This document shows positions 1-7,596 of a stretch of 64,000 nucleotides of DNA, piece by piece. Under the pieces are notes generated by a model. The model was given only the letters and a program-made list of their open reading frames with translations, was not told the origin of the DNA and made no database searches. This DNA is from a virus. Position 1 is the stretch's first letter. Every line of letters begins with the position of its first letter. The DNA lies in the IMG/VR virus record IMGVR_UViG_3300029448_000003, positions 1 to 64,000 of that record. One strand, given 5' to 3'. A program made the translations under genes and the position numbers.

Positions 1-83
1 CAGGGCTTGTGCCTTTATCAAATGATGACTATGCAAAACAAGTTGATGCATTATCAACATTAAAGGAAAACAAACATGATTGA
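1..83 (+). CDS. pstS: PstS-like phosphate-binding protein, 3' end only
   Basis: These are the last codons and TGA stop of a phosphate-binding protein gene that begins before the window. The reading frame gives the same C-terminal residues as the complete pstS at 55876-56916, and bases 1-81 are identical to 56834-56914. The first difference is in the stop codon (TGA here, TAA there). The fragment is cut only by the window edge, so nothing suggests a pseudogene. It shows that pstS precedes the lysis genes in both genome copies. Confidence 0.8.
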   Translation, partial: GLVPLSNDDYAKQVDALSTLKENKHD

Positions 84-207
84 TTGGGATAAAATTAAAT
101 TTGATATGTGGAATAAAAGATTTGGTGAAGGAACAAACTTTGATTTAGATTATGGTAAGTTACTTATCATAGGTTTACTTATTTATCATATCTTCTTTCA
201 AGGCTAG
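76..207 (+). CDS. Small membrane-like protein, 43 aa
   Basis: The ORF starts inside the 3' end of pstS (ATG overlaps the stop) and codes for 43 residues. The N-terminal half is charged with aromatics (IDWDKIKFDMWNKRFGEG); the C-terminal end is a hydrophobic stretch (KLLIIGLLIYHIFF) that may insert in the membrane. The same ORF, at the same place and nearly the same sequence, is present in genome B at 56909-57040, and most differences are in third codon positions. That supports real coding. The function is not recognised; its place before the lysis cassette makes a lysis or envelope role possible. Confidence 0.6.
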   Translation: MIDWDKIKFDMWNKRFGEGTNFDLDYGKLLIIGLLIYHIFFQG

Positions 208-209
208 TT

Positions 210-482
210 ATGGCAGCTACACTTGATAAATCTAAAATGGCTTGTAATAAGCCAAAGCGAACACCTGACCATCCTACAAAATCACATGTAGTAAAAGCAT
301 GTAAGGGTGGTAAAGAAAAAATTATTCGCTTTGGTCAGCAAGGTGTAAAAGGTGCAGGTAAAAATCCTACAAGTAAAAAAGATAAAGCACGTAAGAAATC
401 CTATTATGCTCGTCATAATGCACAAGATTCTAAACCTGATATATTTAGTGCAAGATATTGGTCACATAAAGTAAAATGGTAA
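210..482 (+). CDS. Small basic phage protein, 90 aa
   Basis: This lysine- and arginine-rich protein has a central segment (RFGQQGVKGAGKN) followed by KKDKARKKSYYARH, a pattern I have seen in short uncharacterised phage proteins. No signal peptide or membrane segment is visible. It starts 2 nt after the previous stop. Genome B has a different small basic gene at this slot (57043-57315), so the locus is interchangeable between related phages. Function unknown; a nucleic-acid-binding or virion role is only a guess from its charge. Confidence 0.7.
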   Translation: MAATLDKSKMACNKPKRTPDHPTKSHVVKACKGGKEKIIRFGQQGVKGAGKNPTSKKDKARKKSYYARHNAQDSKPDIFSARYWSHKVKW

Positions 483-494
483 GGAAAAAATTTA

Positions 495-782
495 ATGGGT
501 AATGTAAAGAAAGCAAAGAAAACAATTAAGAAAGTAGTTAAAGGATTGCAAAAAGCAAGTCAGTCACATAAAAAACAAGCTAAAACTTTATCGGCATTGA
601 AACTAAGTAAAGGTAGTTCTGTCAATGCTGCAAATAATTATACAAAACCTACAATGCGTAAAAATTTATTTAATCAAATAAAAGCAGGTGGTAAAGGTGG
701 TAATCCCGGTCAATGGTCAGCTAGAAAAGCACAGCTACTAGCATCAAAATATAAAGCCAAAGGTGGGGGATATACAACATAA
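495..782 (+). CDS. Small basic phage protein with GGKGGNPGQWSARKAQ motif
   Basis: The 95-residue protein has a lysine-rich N-terminal helix-like region and a conserved C-terminal block (PTMRKNLFNQIKAGGKGG, then PGQWSARKAQLLASKYKAKG). This block recurs in many small phage proteins of unknown function. The genome B homologue is at 57312-57590 and keeps this block almost unchanged. The stop overlaps the start of the next gene by one base, which suggests translational coupling. No enzyme motif is seen. Confidence 0.75.
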   Translation: MGNVKKAKKTIKKVVKGLQKASQSHKKQAKTLSALKLSKGSSVNAANNYTKPTMRKNLFNQIKAGGKGGNPGQWSARKAQLLASKYKAKGGGYTT

Positions 783-1030
783 TGGGATTAGGAAAATCAC
801 AAAGGTCATTAAAAGCATGGACAAAACAAAAATGGCAAACCAAATCTGGAAAGCCCTCATCGAAAACTGGAGAAAGATACTTACCAAAGAAAGCAATAAA
901 GTCGTTGACATCTGCCCAGTATGCAGCAACGACAAAAGCCAAACGGCAAGGAACAAAGCAGGGCAAACAGTTTGTGAAACAACCGAGTTCGATTGCAAAA
1001 CAAACAGCTAAGTATAGGAGATATACATAA
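782..1030 (+). CDS. Small basic phage protein, 82 aa
   Basis: The highly basic protein carries the blocks SQRSLKAWTKQKWQTKSGKP, TGERYLPKKAIKSL and QYAATTKAKRQGTK, a set typical of short uncharacterised phage proteins. Genome B has the homologue at 57590-57838. Between copies, substitutions fall mainly on third codon positions of this frame, so this frame is coding and the overlapping +1 frame is a shadow. It overlaps both neighbours by one base, forming a coupled string of small genes before the holin. Function unknown. Confidence 0.75.
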   Translation: MGLGKSQRSLKAWTKQKWQTKSGKPSSKTGERYLPKKAIKSLTSAQYAATTKAKRQGTKQGKQFVKQPSSIAKQTAKYRRYT

Positions 1031-1431
1031 TGTTTGGATTAAGTTCAATACTAGGACCAGTAACAAATCTTGCAGGTACGTGGTTACAGGGTAAGATGGA
1101 TAAAGCTAAAGCCGAAACAGAAGTAAAGGTTGCTCGTGCTAAAGCAGAAGCTAAAGTCTACGAGACAGAAGCTACATCTAGTATGTTAATGGAACAGAAC
1201 CTCACCAATCAAATGGCAGGTTCTTGGAAGGATGAATTTTGGACAATTATTTTTGGTGGCATTCTTGTAGCATGTTTTCTACCTTGGAGTCAGCCGTATG
1301 TAGCAGAGGGTTTTACCTTCCTAAACGAAAGTACACCACCTTGGTTTAGTACATGTTTATATATATGTATAGGTAGTAGCTTTGGATATAGGTTTGGTAA
1401 GACAGGTATGCAGTTAATGGGTAAGAAATAG
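1030..1431 (+). CDS. Holin of the 3TM (GTA-holin) type
   Basis: Residues 1-60 form a charged, alanine- and lysine-rich helical region (KAKAETEVKVARAKAEAK). It is followed by SWKDEFW, a long hydrophobic segment (about 70-88), a second hydrophobic segment near residues 104-122 (STCLYICIGSSFGYRFGK) and a short tail. The SWKDEFW...SSFGYRFGK layout is that of the 3TM holins found in gene-transfer agents and podoviruses, which permeabilise the inner membrane so the endolysin can reach the wall. The T4-type lysozyme lies 0.7 kb downstream on the same strand. Genome B has a 134-aa homologue that starts with GTG. The family call is good; the lysis role is inferred from family and context. Confidence 0.75.
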   Translation: MFGLSSILGPVTNLAGTWLQGKMDKAKAETEVKVARAKAEAKVYETEATSSMLMEQNLTNQMAGSWKDEFWTIIFGGILVACFLPWSQPYVAEGFTFLNESTPPWFSTCLYICIGSSFGYRFGKTGMQLMGKK

Positions 1432-1433
1432 TT

Positions 1434-1688
1434 ATGGCTTGTGATGTTTGTGATGGTGATTGTAAATGTGGACAAGGTGATTTAATTCCTGATAAAATGG
1501 CATATCAGATAAACAAAAGGAGAATGGCATGGGTTTTAATTATTCTTATGGGTATTACCACTATCCTAACTTTGGCATTTCCAGACAGACTCGCAGAAGC
1601 AGAAAGTATACTTATGACACAGTATATTTCAATGTGTGGACTGGTTGGAGCATATTTCGGTTTTAGTGCAATAAGTGGAAAAAAATGA
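1434..1688 (+). CDS. Small two-TM membrane protein with Cys-rich N-terminus
   Basis: The first 20 residues contain four cysteines (CDVCDGDCKCGQGD) and are followed by an arginine-rich loop. Two hydrophobic segments follow, at about 31-48 (MAWVLIILMGITTILTLA) and 61-80 (TQYISMCGLVGAYFGFSA), so the protein probably crosses the membrane twice. Genome B has the same protein at 58246-58497 with the cysteine cluster kept. In the lysis cassette it could be a second holin, an antiholin or a pinholin; the cysteine cluster is unusual for those. Its stop overlaps the next start (ATGA). Confidence 0.65.
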   Translation: MACDVCDGDCKCGQGDLIPDKMAYQINKRRMAWVLIILMGITTILTLAFPDRLAEAESILMTQYISMCGLVGAYFGFSAISGKK

Positions 1689-1855
1689 TTAAAGCAAACG
1701 GATGGAACAATCACGAAGATACATTTGAAGAAACTTTACGTAGAGAACTTTTAGAAGCTAAGAAAATAATATTTTTATTACAAGAAGATTTAAAACAAAT
1801 AACAGAAGCCTACTACAAGGCGATTAGCAAAAATAAAAAAAACAAGGTACATTGA
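1685..1855 (+). CDS. Small charged protein, 56 aa
   Basis: The ORF begins in an ATGA overlap with the previous gene. It is a mixed-charge helix-like protein (NGWNNHEDTFEETLRREL at residues 5-22) with a probable amphipathic helix and no signal peptide. Genome B carries a clear homologue at 58752-58919 (GWDNHEDTFEETLRREM), but there it lies after the membrane/coiled-coil gene rather than before it. Conservation with many synonymous changes supports coding. Function unknown; it may be a cytoplasmic partner of the lysis membrane proteins. Confidence 0.6.
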   Translation: MIKANGWNNHEDTFEETLRRELLEAKKIIFLLQEDLKQITEAYYKAISKNKKNKVH

Positions 1856-1862
1856 TGATTGT

Positions 1863-2114
1863 ATGGAAGGAATACTACAGTATTGGGAACAATTAATTTT
1901 TTTCTTGACAGCATTAGTGGTAGCTGTTAAACTACACACAGATGTTACAACACTCAAGAAAGATGTAGAAAAATTAGAATCAGATTGCCAAAAAGCAAAT
2001 GATAAAATACAAGATAACTTTGTAAGTTCTGTAAGAACTGAAAGTGCTGTAAAAGAAACCGAAAAAAAGATAGAGTCTTTATTTATATTACATAATAAAA
2101 AGAAAGAAGATTAA
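1863..2114 (+). CDS. Small membrane-anchored coiled-coil protein (spanin-like candidate)
   Basis: An N-terminal hydrophobic segment (about residues 9-24, EQLIFFLTALVVAVKL) is followed by heptad-rich sequence (TTLKKDVEKLESDCQKANDK) to the C-terminus. This topology fits an inner-membrane spanin (Rz-like) or another membrane-anchored lysis factor, and the stop overlaps the lysozyme start (ATGA). No lipoprotein partner is visible. In genome B the homologue (58504-58746) keeps the TM and coiled coil. The spanin role is inferred from topology and neighbours only. Confidence 0.65.
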   Translation: MEGILQYWEQLIFFLTALVVAVKLHTDVTTLKKDVEKLESDCQKANDKIQDNFVSSVRTESAVKETEKKIESLFILHNKKKED

Positions 2115-2569
2115 TGGAAACATTTACTGATAGACTACGAGAGGAATTAAAAATTGATGAAGGATGCAAATACGAAGTATACTTGGACCACCTTGGACTA
2201 CCTACGTTTGGTATCGGACATCTCATTACTGAAAAAGACCCTGAACATCAAATGGGGATGGGCACACCAATTGATGAAATACGAGTCAACGAAGCGTTTG
2301 AACAAGACGTATATGTAACAATTGGTGAATGTAAAATATTATTTGATGATTGGGATAAATTACCTGAAGAAGTTAGATTGATTATAGCTAATATGATGTT
2401 TAATATGGGTAGACCACGATTATCTAAATTTAAAAAAATGATACAGGCTATTCAAGATGGCAATTGGTTAGAAGCAGGAAATCAAATGAAAGATTCCAGA
2501 TGGTACAAGCAGGTAACAAACAGAGCAGACAGACTTATATCTCGCATGAAAGCAGTAGGCTTGAGTTAG
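2114..2569 (+). CDS. T4-type lysozyme (GH24 endolysin)
   Basis: The enzyme cleaves the MurNAc-GlcNAc bond of peptidoglycan at the end of infection. The N-terminal block around residues 14-37 has the T4 lysozyme triad: Glu16 in the DEG motif, Asp25 in YLDHLG and Thr31 in TFGIGH. The C-terminal half keeps the NMMFNMGRPRL and RADRLISRM motifs. Its 151 residues are close to the 164 of T4 lysozyme. No signal peptide is visible, so release should depend on the holin at 1030-1431. Genome B has a near copy at 59364-59819 with the same triad. Confidence 0.93.
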   Translation: METFTDRLREELKIDEGCKYEVYLDHLGLPTFGIGHLITEKDPEHQMGMGTPIDEIRVNEAFEQDVYVTIGECKILFDDWDKLPEEVRLIIANMMFNMGRPRLSKFKKMIQAIQDGNWLEAGNQMKDSRWYKQVTNRADRLISRMKAVGLS

Positions 2570-2655
2570 AAAAACAAAAGCATAGAGCCGAACACATAAA
2601 AAATTTAAAATTATTTTTTAAGCCAAGAAAAAGGGAGTTTATTAAACATGAGTAA
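2500..2655 (+). CDS. Small basic protein overlapping the lysozyme 3' end
   Basis: This 51-residue ORF starts at an ATG inside the lysozyme gene in another frame and continues past its stop. Genome B has the same arrangement (59750-59965). Downstream of the lysozyme stop, where no other frame constrains the DNA, both copies share EKQK-R-H-NL-LFKP in this frame, with mostly third-position changes. That is good evidence for translation. The product is basic with no membrane segment. Function unknown; the position suggests a lysis or packaging accessory. Confidence 0.5.
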   Translation: MVQAGNKQSRQTYISHESSRLELEKQKHRAEHIKNLKLFFKPRKREFIKHE

Positions 2656-2848
2656 CGTATATACAATAGAAGCTAAATCATACACAACACCAAGTGGTGT
2701 TAATAAAGGTCAAAATGTTACATACACGCAAAGACTAAAAGAAATAGATACTGAAAAAAAGAAAAAGAAAGCTATGAAAAATATAAAAACTGCGGCAAAA
2801 AAAGCCTTTGGTCATACAGATTATATAAAAACAGGTATGTTTAGGTAA
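2648..2848 (+). CDS. Small lysine-rich protein, 66 aa
   Basis: The 66-residue protein is basic and has a motif (YTQRLKEIDTEKKKKKA) similar to the C-terminal end of the 147-residue genome B protein at 58921-59364 (YAERFKEIEDEKKGKN). In B that larger protein lies before the lysozyme, so the module has been moved or truncated. A GGGAG-type ribosome site precedes the ATG. It overlaps the small terminase gene by one base. Function unknown. Confidence 0.6.
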   Translation: MSNVYTIEAKSYTTPSGVNKGQNVTYTQRLKEIDTEKKKKKAMKNIKTAAKKAFGHTDYIKTGMFR

Positions 2849-3225
2849 TGGCTAGAAAACTAACCGAACGACAGCAAAAGTTTCTTAATGCATTATTTGC
2901 AGATGCTAATGGTAGTATTAAAGATGCAAAGATTATTGCAGGTTATTCTACTTCAACTAATAACCAAGAAATAATTAAAGCATTAAAAGAAGAGATACTT
3001 GAAGCTACACAAATATTTATGGCAAGTAATGCACCTCTAGCAGCAATGGCTATGGTGGGTGGTTTGTCTGACCCAACAGAGTTAGGCATAAGAGATAAAA
3101 TGACTGCGGCAAGAGAGCTTTTAGATAGAAGTGGTCTTGTTAAAACTGAAAAGATGCAAGTCGAATCAACAGGTGGGGTAATGTTAATGCCACCTAAAAA
3201 AGCTCAAGAAGAGGAAGATAACTAA
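2848..3225 (+). CDS. Terminase small subunit (probable)
   Basis: The N-terminus (KLTERQQKFLNALF, then DAKIIAGYS) matches the helix-turn-helix start of phage small terminase subunits, which bind the packaging site and recruit the large subunit. An acidic tail follows (KKAQEEEDN). It lies 0.7 kb before the large terminase, and genome B has a homologue of exactly the same length at 60939-61316. A second HTH-like gene follows at 3625-4041, so it is uncertain which of the two is the functional small subunit or whether both act. Confidence 0.7.
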   Translation: MARKLTERQQKFLNALFADANGSIKDAKIIAGYSTSTNNQEIIKALKEEILEATQIFMASNAPLAAMAMVGGLSDPTELGIRDKMTAARELLDRSGLVKTEKMQVESTGGVMLMPPKKAQEEEDN

Positions 3226-3620
3226 TGGCACTAACCAAATTACTAAAAAAGGGAATAAAAAAAGTAGTAAAGAAAAAAACTACACCTAAAAAGAAACCCA
3301 TGTCTATTGAAGCAAGGAAAAAAGCAAAAGCAACTAAAAAGAAAACAAATCAACTATTAGCAGCATATAAACCTGCTGATTCTGCTGGAGGGGGAGCACG
3401 TAAACATTACGACAAGGACATTGTAAAAAAAGCTGCTGCTAATATAGCTCGTATAGCAAAAAAACGTGGTATAACACAAAGAGAATTTAGAAAAAATAAT
3501 GTAAATAATGTAAGTGTTAGAACTGTATATAATAATAATCCTAATATTGTAATACAAGATGGTGGTTTTAAACTATTTGATGAGCTTGAAGGTGACCCAA
3601 GGTACACAAATATTTATTAG
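3225..3620 (+). CDS. Lysine-rich protein, 131 aa, only in genome A
   Basis: The N-terminal 45 residues are dominated by lysine (KKVVKKKTTPKKKPM), followed by a helical region (KKAAANIARIAKKRGITQRE) that may be an HTH-like fold. No counterpart occurs in genome B, where the small terminase is followed directly by the next HTH gene, so this gene was gained by A or lost by B. It starts at the stop of the small terminase (overlap of one base). A DNA-binding role is possible from charge alone. Confidence 0.65.
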   Translation: MALTKLLKKGIKKVVKKKTTPKKKPMSIEARKKAKATKKKTNQLLAAYKPADSAGGGARKHYDKDIVKKAAANIARIAKKRGITQREFRKNNVNNVSVRTVYNNNPNIVIQDGGFKLFDELEGDPRYTNIY

Positions 3621-3624
3621 AAAA

Positions 3625-4041
3625 ATGACAAACAGAAAACTTGGTAGTTGGGAATTACCACAACCCATAGACATAAAAGAAGAAAATGAATGGCAGGCTA
3701 TTCCAAGAGTAGCAAAGACAGTACCTTTTGGGTATATAGTAGACCCTGAGAACGAACATATACTAAGACCAGTACCAACAGAACTTGATGCGTTAGCAAA
3801 AGCAAAAGAACATTTAAAACAATATTCGTATCGACAGGTATCTAACTGGTTATCTAAATTTACAGGGAGAAGTATATCCCATATAGGATTAATGAAAAGA
3901 GTAAAGCGTGAGCAAAAACGTAAGAACCAAGCTAGAACTCTCCGTGTCTGGGCAGAATATGCAGAAAAGGCAATCCAAGCGGCGAAAAAACTTGAAGAAG
4001 AAAGAACCGGTAGTCAAACAACAATTGCAGCCAACGGCTGA
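3625..4041 (+). CDS. HTH protein before TerL, second small-terminase candidate
   Basis: The start is placed at the ATG after the previous stop because genome B begins its homologue (61306-61731) at the equivalent residue (MT-R--G-W-LPQP). The central part (LDALAKAKEHLKQYSYRQVS followed by NWLSKFTGRSISHIGLMKRV) reads as a resolvase/terminase-type helix-turn-helix, and the tail is a basic helix. The last 134 nt overlap the start of TerL in another frame, and this overlap is unusually conserved between genomes. It probably binds DNA during packaging. Confidence 0.65.
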   Translation: MTNRKLGSWELPQPIDIKEENEWQAIPRVAKTVPFGYIVDPENEHILRPVPTELDALAKAKEHLKQYSYRQVSNWLSKFTGRSISHIGLMKRVKREQKRKNQARTLRVWAEYAEKAIQAAKKLEEERTGSQTTIAANG

Positions 4042-5461
4042 TTTAGTTGAAGCGTTACCACAAGAAGAACAGAATGTAGTCTTTCAACCAAACGAAGGAC
4101 CACAAACAGAGTTTCTTGCAGCAGGAGAAAGAGAAGTTTTATATGGTGGTTCAGCAGGAGGTGGAAAAAGTTATGCAATGTTGGCAGACCCTTTACGTTA
4201 CATGGGTCATCCATCATTTAGTGGCTTACTACTACGACATACTACAGAAGAATTAAGGGAACTAATATTTAAATCACAAGAGTTATATCCTCAAGTATGG
4301 AAGGGTATAAAGTGGTCAGAACGTAAGATGCAATGGTTAGCTCCATCAGGTGCTAGACTTTGGATGTCTTATCTTGATAGGGATGATGACGTTATGCGTT
4401 ATCAAGGTTTGGCATTTAGTTGGATAGGCTTTGACGAATTAACACAATGGGCATCTCCATTTGCATGGAATTACATGCGTTCACGTTTACGTTCTACTGC
4501 ACCTGACTTGCCAATCTTTATGAGAGCAACAACAAATCCGGGTGGTATAGGACATCAATGGGTTAAAAAAATGTTTATTGACCCAGCACCTTTTGGAAAA
4601 CCTTTTAATGCTACAGACATCGAAACAGGAAAAGAACTTACATACCCAACAGGACATGTTAAACAAGGCAAACCTTTATTCAAACGGAGATTTATTCCTG
4701 CAAGACTATCTGACAATCCATACCTCTCAGAAAGTGGTGACTATGAAGCAATGCTCCTCTCACTACCAGAACATCAAAGAAAACAATTACTTGAAGGTGA
4801 TTGGGATATTAAAGAAGGTGCTGCTTTCTCAGAGTTTAATAGGGATATACATGCTATTGAACCATACTCTATACCGAATAGTTGGATTAAGTTTAGGGCT
4901 TGTGACTATGGGTATGGGAGTTATTCAGCAGTTTTATGGTTTGCTGTTTCGCCAGCAGAACAATTAGTAGTATATAGAGAACTATATGTTTCTAAAGTTC
5001 TTGCTACTGATTTAGCAGATATGATACTAGACTTAGAAGCAGAAGATGGAAATATTAAGTATGGTGTTTTAGATTCTAGTCTTTGGCACAAAAGAGGTGA
5101 TACTGGACCTTCTCTTGCTGAACAGATGATACTTAAAGGATGTCGCTTTAGACCTTCTGATAGAAGTAAGGGTAGTAGAGTATCAGGTAAAAATGAAATA
5201 CATAGACGATTACAGGTTGATGAATTTACAAGTGAACCTAGATTAGTGTTTTTTAATACATGTAGTGAAACAATTTCACAACTACCTTCAATACCTTTAG
5301 ATAAAAAGAACCCTGAAGATGTAGACACAAAAGCAGAAGACCACTTGTATGATGCATTAAGATATGGTATAATGTCAAGACCAAGATTTAATATATTTGA
5401 TTACGACCCTAACTTTGCTAAAACTACATACAACCCATCAGACACAACATTTGGATATTAA
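3908..5461 (+). CDS. terL: Terminase large subunit
   Basis: This packaging motor ATPase and nuclease fills procapsids with DNA. Walker A is at about residues 80-88 (GGSAGGGKS), Walker B at 173-177 (IGFDE), and the coupling motif around 207-214 (ATTNPGGI). The linker has LLEGDWDI, and the RNase H-like nuclease begins at ACDYGYGS (Asp333), with the late acidic motif at DTKAEDHLYDALRY. The GTG at 3908 gives 517 residues and is conserved in genome B, but an in-frame ATG at 3959 is also possible, so the first 17 residues are uncertain. The portal follows 5 nt downstream. Confidence 0.95.
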   Translation: MSKNVRTKLELSVSGQNMQKRQSKRRKNLKKKEPVVKQQLQPTADLVEALPQEEQNVVFQPNEGPQTEFLAAGEREVLYGGSAGGGKSYAMLADPLRYMGHPSFSGLLLRHTTEELRELIFKSQELYPQVWKGIKWSERKMQWLAPSGARLWMSYLDRDDDVMRYQGLAFSWIGFDELTQWASPFAWNYMRSRLRSTAPDLPIFMRATTNPGGIGHQWVKKMFIDPAPFGKPFNATDIETGKELTYPTGHVKQGKPLFKRRFIPARLSDNPYLSESGDYEAMLLSLPEHQRKQLLEGDWDIKEGAAFSEFNRDIHAIEPYSIPNSWIKFRACDYGYGSYSAVLWFAVSPAEQLVVYRELYVSKVLATDLADMILDLEAEDGNIKYGVLDSSLWHKRGDTGPSLAEQMILKGCRFRPSDRSKGSRVSGKNEIHRRLQVDEFTSEPRLVFFNTCSETISQLPSIPLDKKNPEDVDTKAEDHLYDALRYGIMSRPRFNIFDYDPNFAKTTYNPSDTTFGY

Positions 5462-5466
5462 ATTAA

Positions 5467-7596
5467 ATGGAAGAAAACGAAAACATAAATATTGAAGATA
5501 ATGCAGCAGCTTTAGATGACATTAAAGATGTATCAGATGAAGATATAGCAACACATAGCTTAGTGCGTTTTGTTACTGAAAAATTTAAAAGAGCAGAAGA
5601 TGCTAGAGATAGTGATGAAGATAGATGGTTAAGAGCCTATAGAAACTATAGAGGTATCTATGGTGCTGACGTACAATTTTCTGAAGCAGAGAAATCTAGA
5701 GTCTTTGTAAAAATAACTAAAACAAAAACACTTGCAGCCTATAGTCAAATTGTTGATGTGTTATTTGCAGGTAATAAGTTTCCAATTAGTATTGAACCTA
5801 CAGAATTACCTGAAGGTGTATCTGAAAATGTTCATATTAATATTGAACCAAATCCAATGGAAGACCAAGAAAAACCACAGGAGCTTCCGTTAGAATTTAA
5901 AGATGGTGAATTACCTAAAGGATATAGAGCAGGTATTCAACTAGGACCTTTAGAACAAAAACTTAGTCAACAAGCAGATAGTATAAAAGAAGGAGTAGGA
6001 ACATCTCCTAAGTCTGTAACATATAGTCCTTCTTTAATTGCAGCAAAATCTATGGAAAAGAAAATAATGGACCAGCTAGAGGAGTCGCATGGTACAAAAC
6101 ATTTACGTAGTACTGCATTTGAGATGGCATTGTTTGGTACTGGTGTAATGAAAGGACCTTTTGCTGTAGATAAAGAGTATCCTAATTGGGGAGAAGATGG
6201 TGAGTATGAAGCTATTGTAAAAACTGTACCTCAAGTTTCTCATGTATCGGTATGGAATTTTTATCCTGACCCTGATGCTAGTCACATGAATGATGCACAG
6301 TATGTTGTAGAACGTCATAAACTTTCTCGTTCACAATTACGAAACTTAAAGAAGCGACCTTTCTTTAGAGATAATGTTATTGAAAGTTGTATACAACAGG
6401 GTGAGTCCTATCAACGAAAAGAATGGGAAAATGATTTAGCTGATTATACAAATGATTTAGATATAGAACGATTTGAAGTATTAGAATACTGGGGTGTTGT
6501 AGATAAAGAACTATTAGAAGTTAATGACATTCCTGTACCTAAAGAATTTAAAGATATTGACGAAGTTCATGCAAATATTTGGATAGTTAATGGTAAATTA
6601 ATTCGTGCTGTATTAAATCCATTTAAACCTTCACACATTCCATACATGGCATCTCCATATGAGTTAAACCCATATTCATTTTTTGGTATTGGTATTGCTG
6701 AAAACATGGATGACACACAAACATTAATGAATGGTTTTATGCGTATGGCAGTTGACAATGCTGTATTGTCTGGAAATCTTTTAATAGAAGTAGATGAAAC
6801 TAATTTAGTTCCGGGACAAGATTTATCTGTGTATCCGGGAAAAATATTCAGGAGACAAGGTGGTGCTCCGGGACAAGCTATCTTTGGAACAAAGTTTCCA
6901 AACGTATCAAATGAAAATATGCAGTTATTTGATAAAGCTAGACAGCTATCTGATGAAAGCACAGGCTTTCCATCCTTTGCTCATGGGCAAACAGGAGTTA
7001 CAGGAGTTGGAAGAACAGCTAGTGGTATCTCAATGTTAATGAATGCTGCAAGTGGTGGTATTAAAACAGTTATTAAGAATGTTGATGACTATTTACTACG
7101 ACCTTTAGGAGAAAATCTGTTTAGATTTAATATGCAGTTTGACTTTGACCCTAAAATTAAAGGGGATTTAGAAGTAAAAGCTAGAGGAACAGAAAGTTTA
7201 ATGGCTAATGAAGTGCGTAGTCAAAGATTAATGCAATTTTTAGGTACAGCAAGCAACCCAGCACTCGCACCATTTGCAAAGTTTCAGTATATTATTAGGG
7301 AAATTGCTAAATCAATGGACTTAGACCCTGATAAAGTTACTAATAACATAGATGAAGCTATGTTACAAGCAAAAATGATGCAGGGAATGCAACAACCACA
7401 ACCTGAACAGCAAGGAAAGCCACAAGCAGGTGCTGATGCTAACGACACAAGTGGTAGTGGTGGTGGACAAGTAGGAGTAGGTCAAGCACCTACACCAAAT
7501 GAACAAGGATTTACAGGTAATGCACAAGGAGAAACAGGTACTGTCGCACCTCAAGCCGCTGGTGGACAACAAACGACTACTGGACAGCTTCAATAA
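5467..7596 (+). CDS. Portal protein (head-tail connector)
   Basis: The portal forms the ring at the capsid vertex through which DNA passes. The position right after TerL, the size (709 aa), the N-terminal RWLRAYRNYRGIYG and FAGNKFPISIEPTE blocks, the central YPDPDA region and the helical C-terminal half fit a podovirus-type portal. Residues from about 655 are a low-complexity Gln/Gly-rich tail. Genome B has the same protein starting at 63170, cut by the window end. There is no protease or fused domain visible. Confidence 0.88.
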   Translation: MEENENINIEDNAAALDDIKDVSDEDIATHSLVRFVTEKFKRAEDARDSDEDRWLRAYRNYRGIYGADVQFSEAEKSRVFVKITKTKTLAAYSQIVDVLFAGNKFPISIEPTELPEGVSENVHINIEPNPMEDQEKPQELPLEFKDGELPKGYRAGIQLGPLEQKLSQQADSIKEGVGTSPKSVTYSPSLIAAKSMEKKIMDQLEESHGTKHLRSTAFEMALFGTGVMKGPFAVDKEYPNWGEDGEYEAIVKTVPQVSHVSVWNFYPDPDASHMNDAQYVVERHKLSRSQLRNLKKRPFFRDNVIESCIQQGESYQRKEWENDLADYTNDLDIERFEVLEYWGVVDKELLEVNDIPVPKEFKDIDEVHANIWIVNGKLIRAVLNPFKPSHIPYMASPYELNPYSFFGIGIAENMDDTQTLMNGFMRMAVDNAVLSGNLLIEVDETNLVPGQDLSVYPGKIFRRQGGAPGQAIFGTKFPNVSNENMQLFDKARQLSDESTGFPSFAHGQTGVTGVGRTASGISMLMNAASGGIKTVIKNVDDYLLRPLGENLFRFNMQFDFDPKIKGDLEVKARGTESLMANEVRSQRLMQFLGTASNPALAPFAKFQYIIREIAKSMDLDPDKVTNNIDEAMLQAKMMQGMQQPQPEQQGKPQAGADANDTSGSGGGQVGVGQAPTPNEQGFTGNAQGETGTVAPQAAGGQQTTTGQLQ

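Noticed and set aside
763-1011. +1-frame ORF with four cysteines (CPVC...C...C), also open in genome B at 57625-57825
   Set aside because: It looks like a zinc finger, but it fully overlaps the 82-aa basic gene; differences between copies fall on third positions of the basic gene's frame, so the cysteine pattern is a by-product.
1905-1933. TTGACA-N17-TAAACT promoter-like sequence, also present in genome B at 58546
   Set aside because: It lies in the TM-coding part of the coiled-coil gene, where TTGACA encodes conserved residues; the -10 match is poor.
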